From contig JAIUOJ010000008.1 in assembly GCA_020161335.1 (NCBI GenBank), forward strand, positions 1 to 55,080: DNA of 55,080 nucleotides. Reading direction: 5' to 3'. Below are positions 54,604 through 55,080 of the stretch, in pieces (the first letter of the stretch is position 1; each line of letters begins with the position of its first letter). The stretch comes from Pseudomonadota bacterium (GTDB lineage Bacteria; Pseudomonadota; Gammaproteobacteria; Xanthomonadales; Xanthomonadaceae). Below the pieces are notes generated by a model. That model did not search any database and was not told where the DNA came from. It saw nothing but the letters and a program-made list of their open reading frames with translations. The position numbers were made by a program, and so were the translations under genes.

Positions 54604-55080
54604 TCACTGCGCGAACTCGATCGCGTATGACGCCCGCTTGGTATCGAATTCCAGCGTCGCCTTACCCACGCCGCGCTTGCTGCGCGATTCGAGATCGATG
54701 CTGGCGCGCTCGTCCTTCTTCTCGGGATTGGCGTAGTCGAACTTGGCGTCGGCCTTGACCTTGCCGGTCGGATTGAGCCGGCTCGCACCATTCAACGTGG
54801 CGGTGACCGTACCGCCAGCGGGCGCGCCGTCGGATTTCGCGCGCGGTTCGGCGAACAGGGTGTAGGCGGTGTTGGGCCTCGCGCCGGTGCGCTTGGCCGG
54901 GTCGCTGCGCACCTGCAGGTCGATGCACTGGCCCGATTGCCAGGCCTTCTGCGCCGCCAGCATGGTCTGGTACACGGCATAGCGCGCCATCCTGGACATG
55001 AACTGCGCGGCCTTCACGTCTTCGCTGCTGGCGCCGCCGCCCTGCCCGTTGACGTTCGATCCCATTTCGTCGCGGCTGGT
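54604..55080 (-). CDS. Ig-like domain protein, 5' end outside the window
   Basis: The frame is open to the window edge (159 codons incl. stop). An ATG at 55065 exists, but codons before it are also open and no ribosome-binding site is seen, so the gene most likely starts beyond 55080. The visible part begins with a Gly/Asn stretch (GSNVNGQGGG), then a helical segment (VKAAQFMSRMARYAVYQTML) and a beta-rich Ig-like domain: QCIDLQVRSDP, GGTVTATLNGASRLNPTGKV, KDERASIDLESRSKRGVGKA and a final YAIEFAQ. In similar proteins I recall, this domain is followed directly by a VCDx3F domain like that at 54292-54582. Confidence 0.6.
   Translation of the reverse strand, partial: TSRDEMGSNVNGQGGGASSEDVKAAQFMSRMARYAVYQTMLAAQKAWQSGQCIDLQVRSDPAKRTGARPNTAYTLFAEPRAKSDGAPAGGTVTATLNGASRLNPTGKVKADAKFDYANPEKKDERASIDLESRSKRGVGKATLEFDTKRASYAIEFAQ

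Overview
The window is about 70% GC and densely coded, with short spacers, many GTG/TTG starts and few U-rich terminators. Gene content points to a gammaproteobacterium of the Xanthomonadaceae/Lysobacteraceae (Luteimonas/Lysobacter/Pseudoxanthomonas-like). The best markers are an OleA close to the Xanthomonas campestris enzyme, an Ax21-family outer-membrane protein, a BphO/BphP pair and a GTTCAGC-type attC site. This placement is inferred from recalled families, not from a search.

Layout. 1-8 kb: the 3' part of rdgC, a YgjP-like metalloprotease, a lipoprotein, hemH coupled to an alpha/beta hydrolase, a SYLF protein, and tatABC coupled to an RDD membrane protein. 8-11.7 kb (minus): a BPSS1780-type membrane protein, ubiB-ubiJ and a DUF1328 peptide. 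11.8-24.4 kb: a dispersed oleABCD olefin locus. All four ole genes are on the minus strand but are separated by other genes: a CadC-like regulator directly behind oleC, an OsmC protein, and plus-strand insertions (serine hydrolase, YkgJ protein, bphO-bphP, YecA/SEC-C protein). An epimerase fossil lies behind oleD. 24.6-33.7 kb: DUF4156 lipoprotein, M16 protease, SDR, trmL, Ax21, gpsA-secB-rhodanese, a lipoprotein and a thioesterase. 33.8-37.4 kb: hemD-hemX-hemY, interrupted by a 500-bp low-GC segment with the anatomy of a single integron gene cassette. 37.5-46 kb: DUF4349 lipoprotein, MgtC/DUF4010 transporter with a coupled VOC protein, uup, pncB, a FadI-like thiolase and an unrecognised protein. 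46.4-52.7 kb: a large YadA-type trimeric autotransporter, divergent from an ECF sigma factor coupled to a membrane Ser/Thr kinase with a TPR-like tail. 52.8-55.1 kb (minus): small secreted proteins and lipoproteins, two sharing a C-terminal domain; one protein appears split by an in-frame TGA.

How the genes work together. OleA joins two acyl-CoAs, OleD reduces the product, OleC makes a beta-lactone and OleB decarboxylates it to a long-chain alkene. The embedded regulator and the heme oxygenase/phytochrome pair are candidate control inputs. HemD, HemX, HemY and HemH belong to heme synthesis, and BphO needs heme to make the biliverdin used by BphP. TatABC, SecB and the lipoproteins serve the envelope.

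Three dispersed repeat families fill the spacers, mostly between convergent genes, and probably act as bidirectional terminators. The most notable items are the lone cassette inside the hem operon, the phytochrome without an output domain inside the ole locus, the split or fossil genes, and candidate leaderless promoters.
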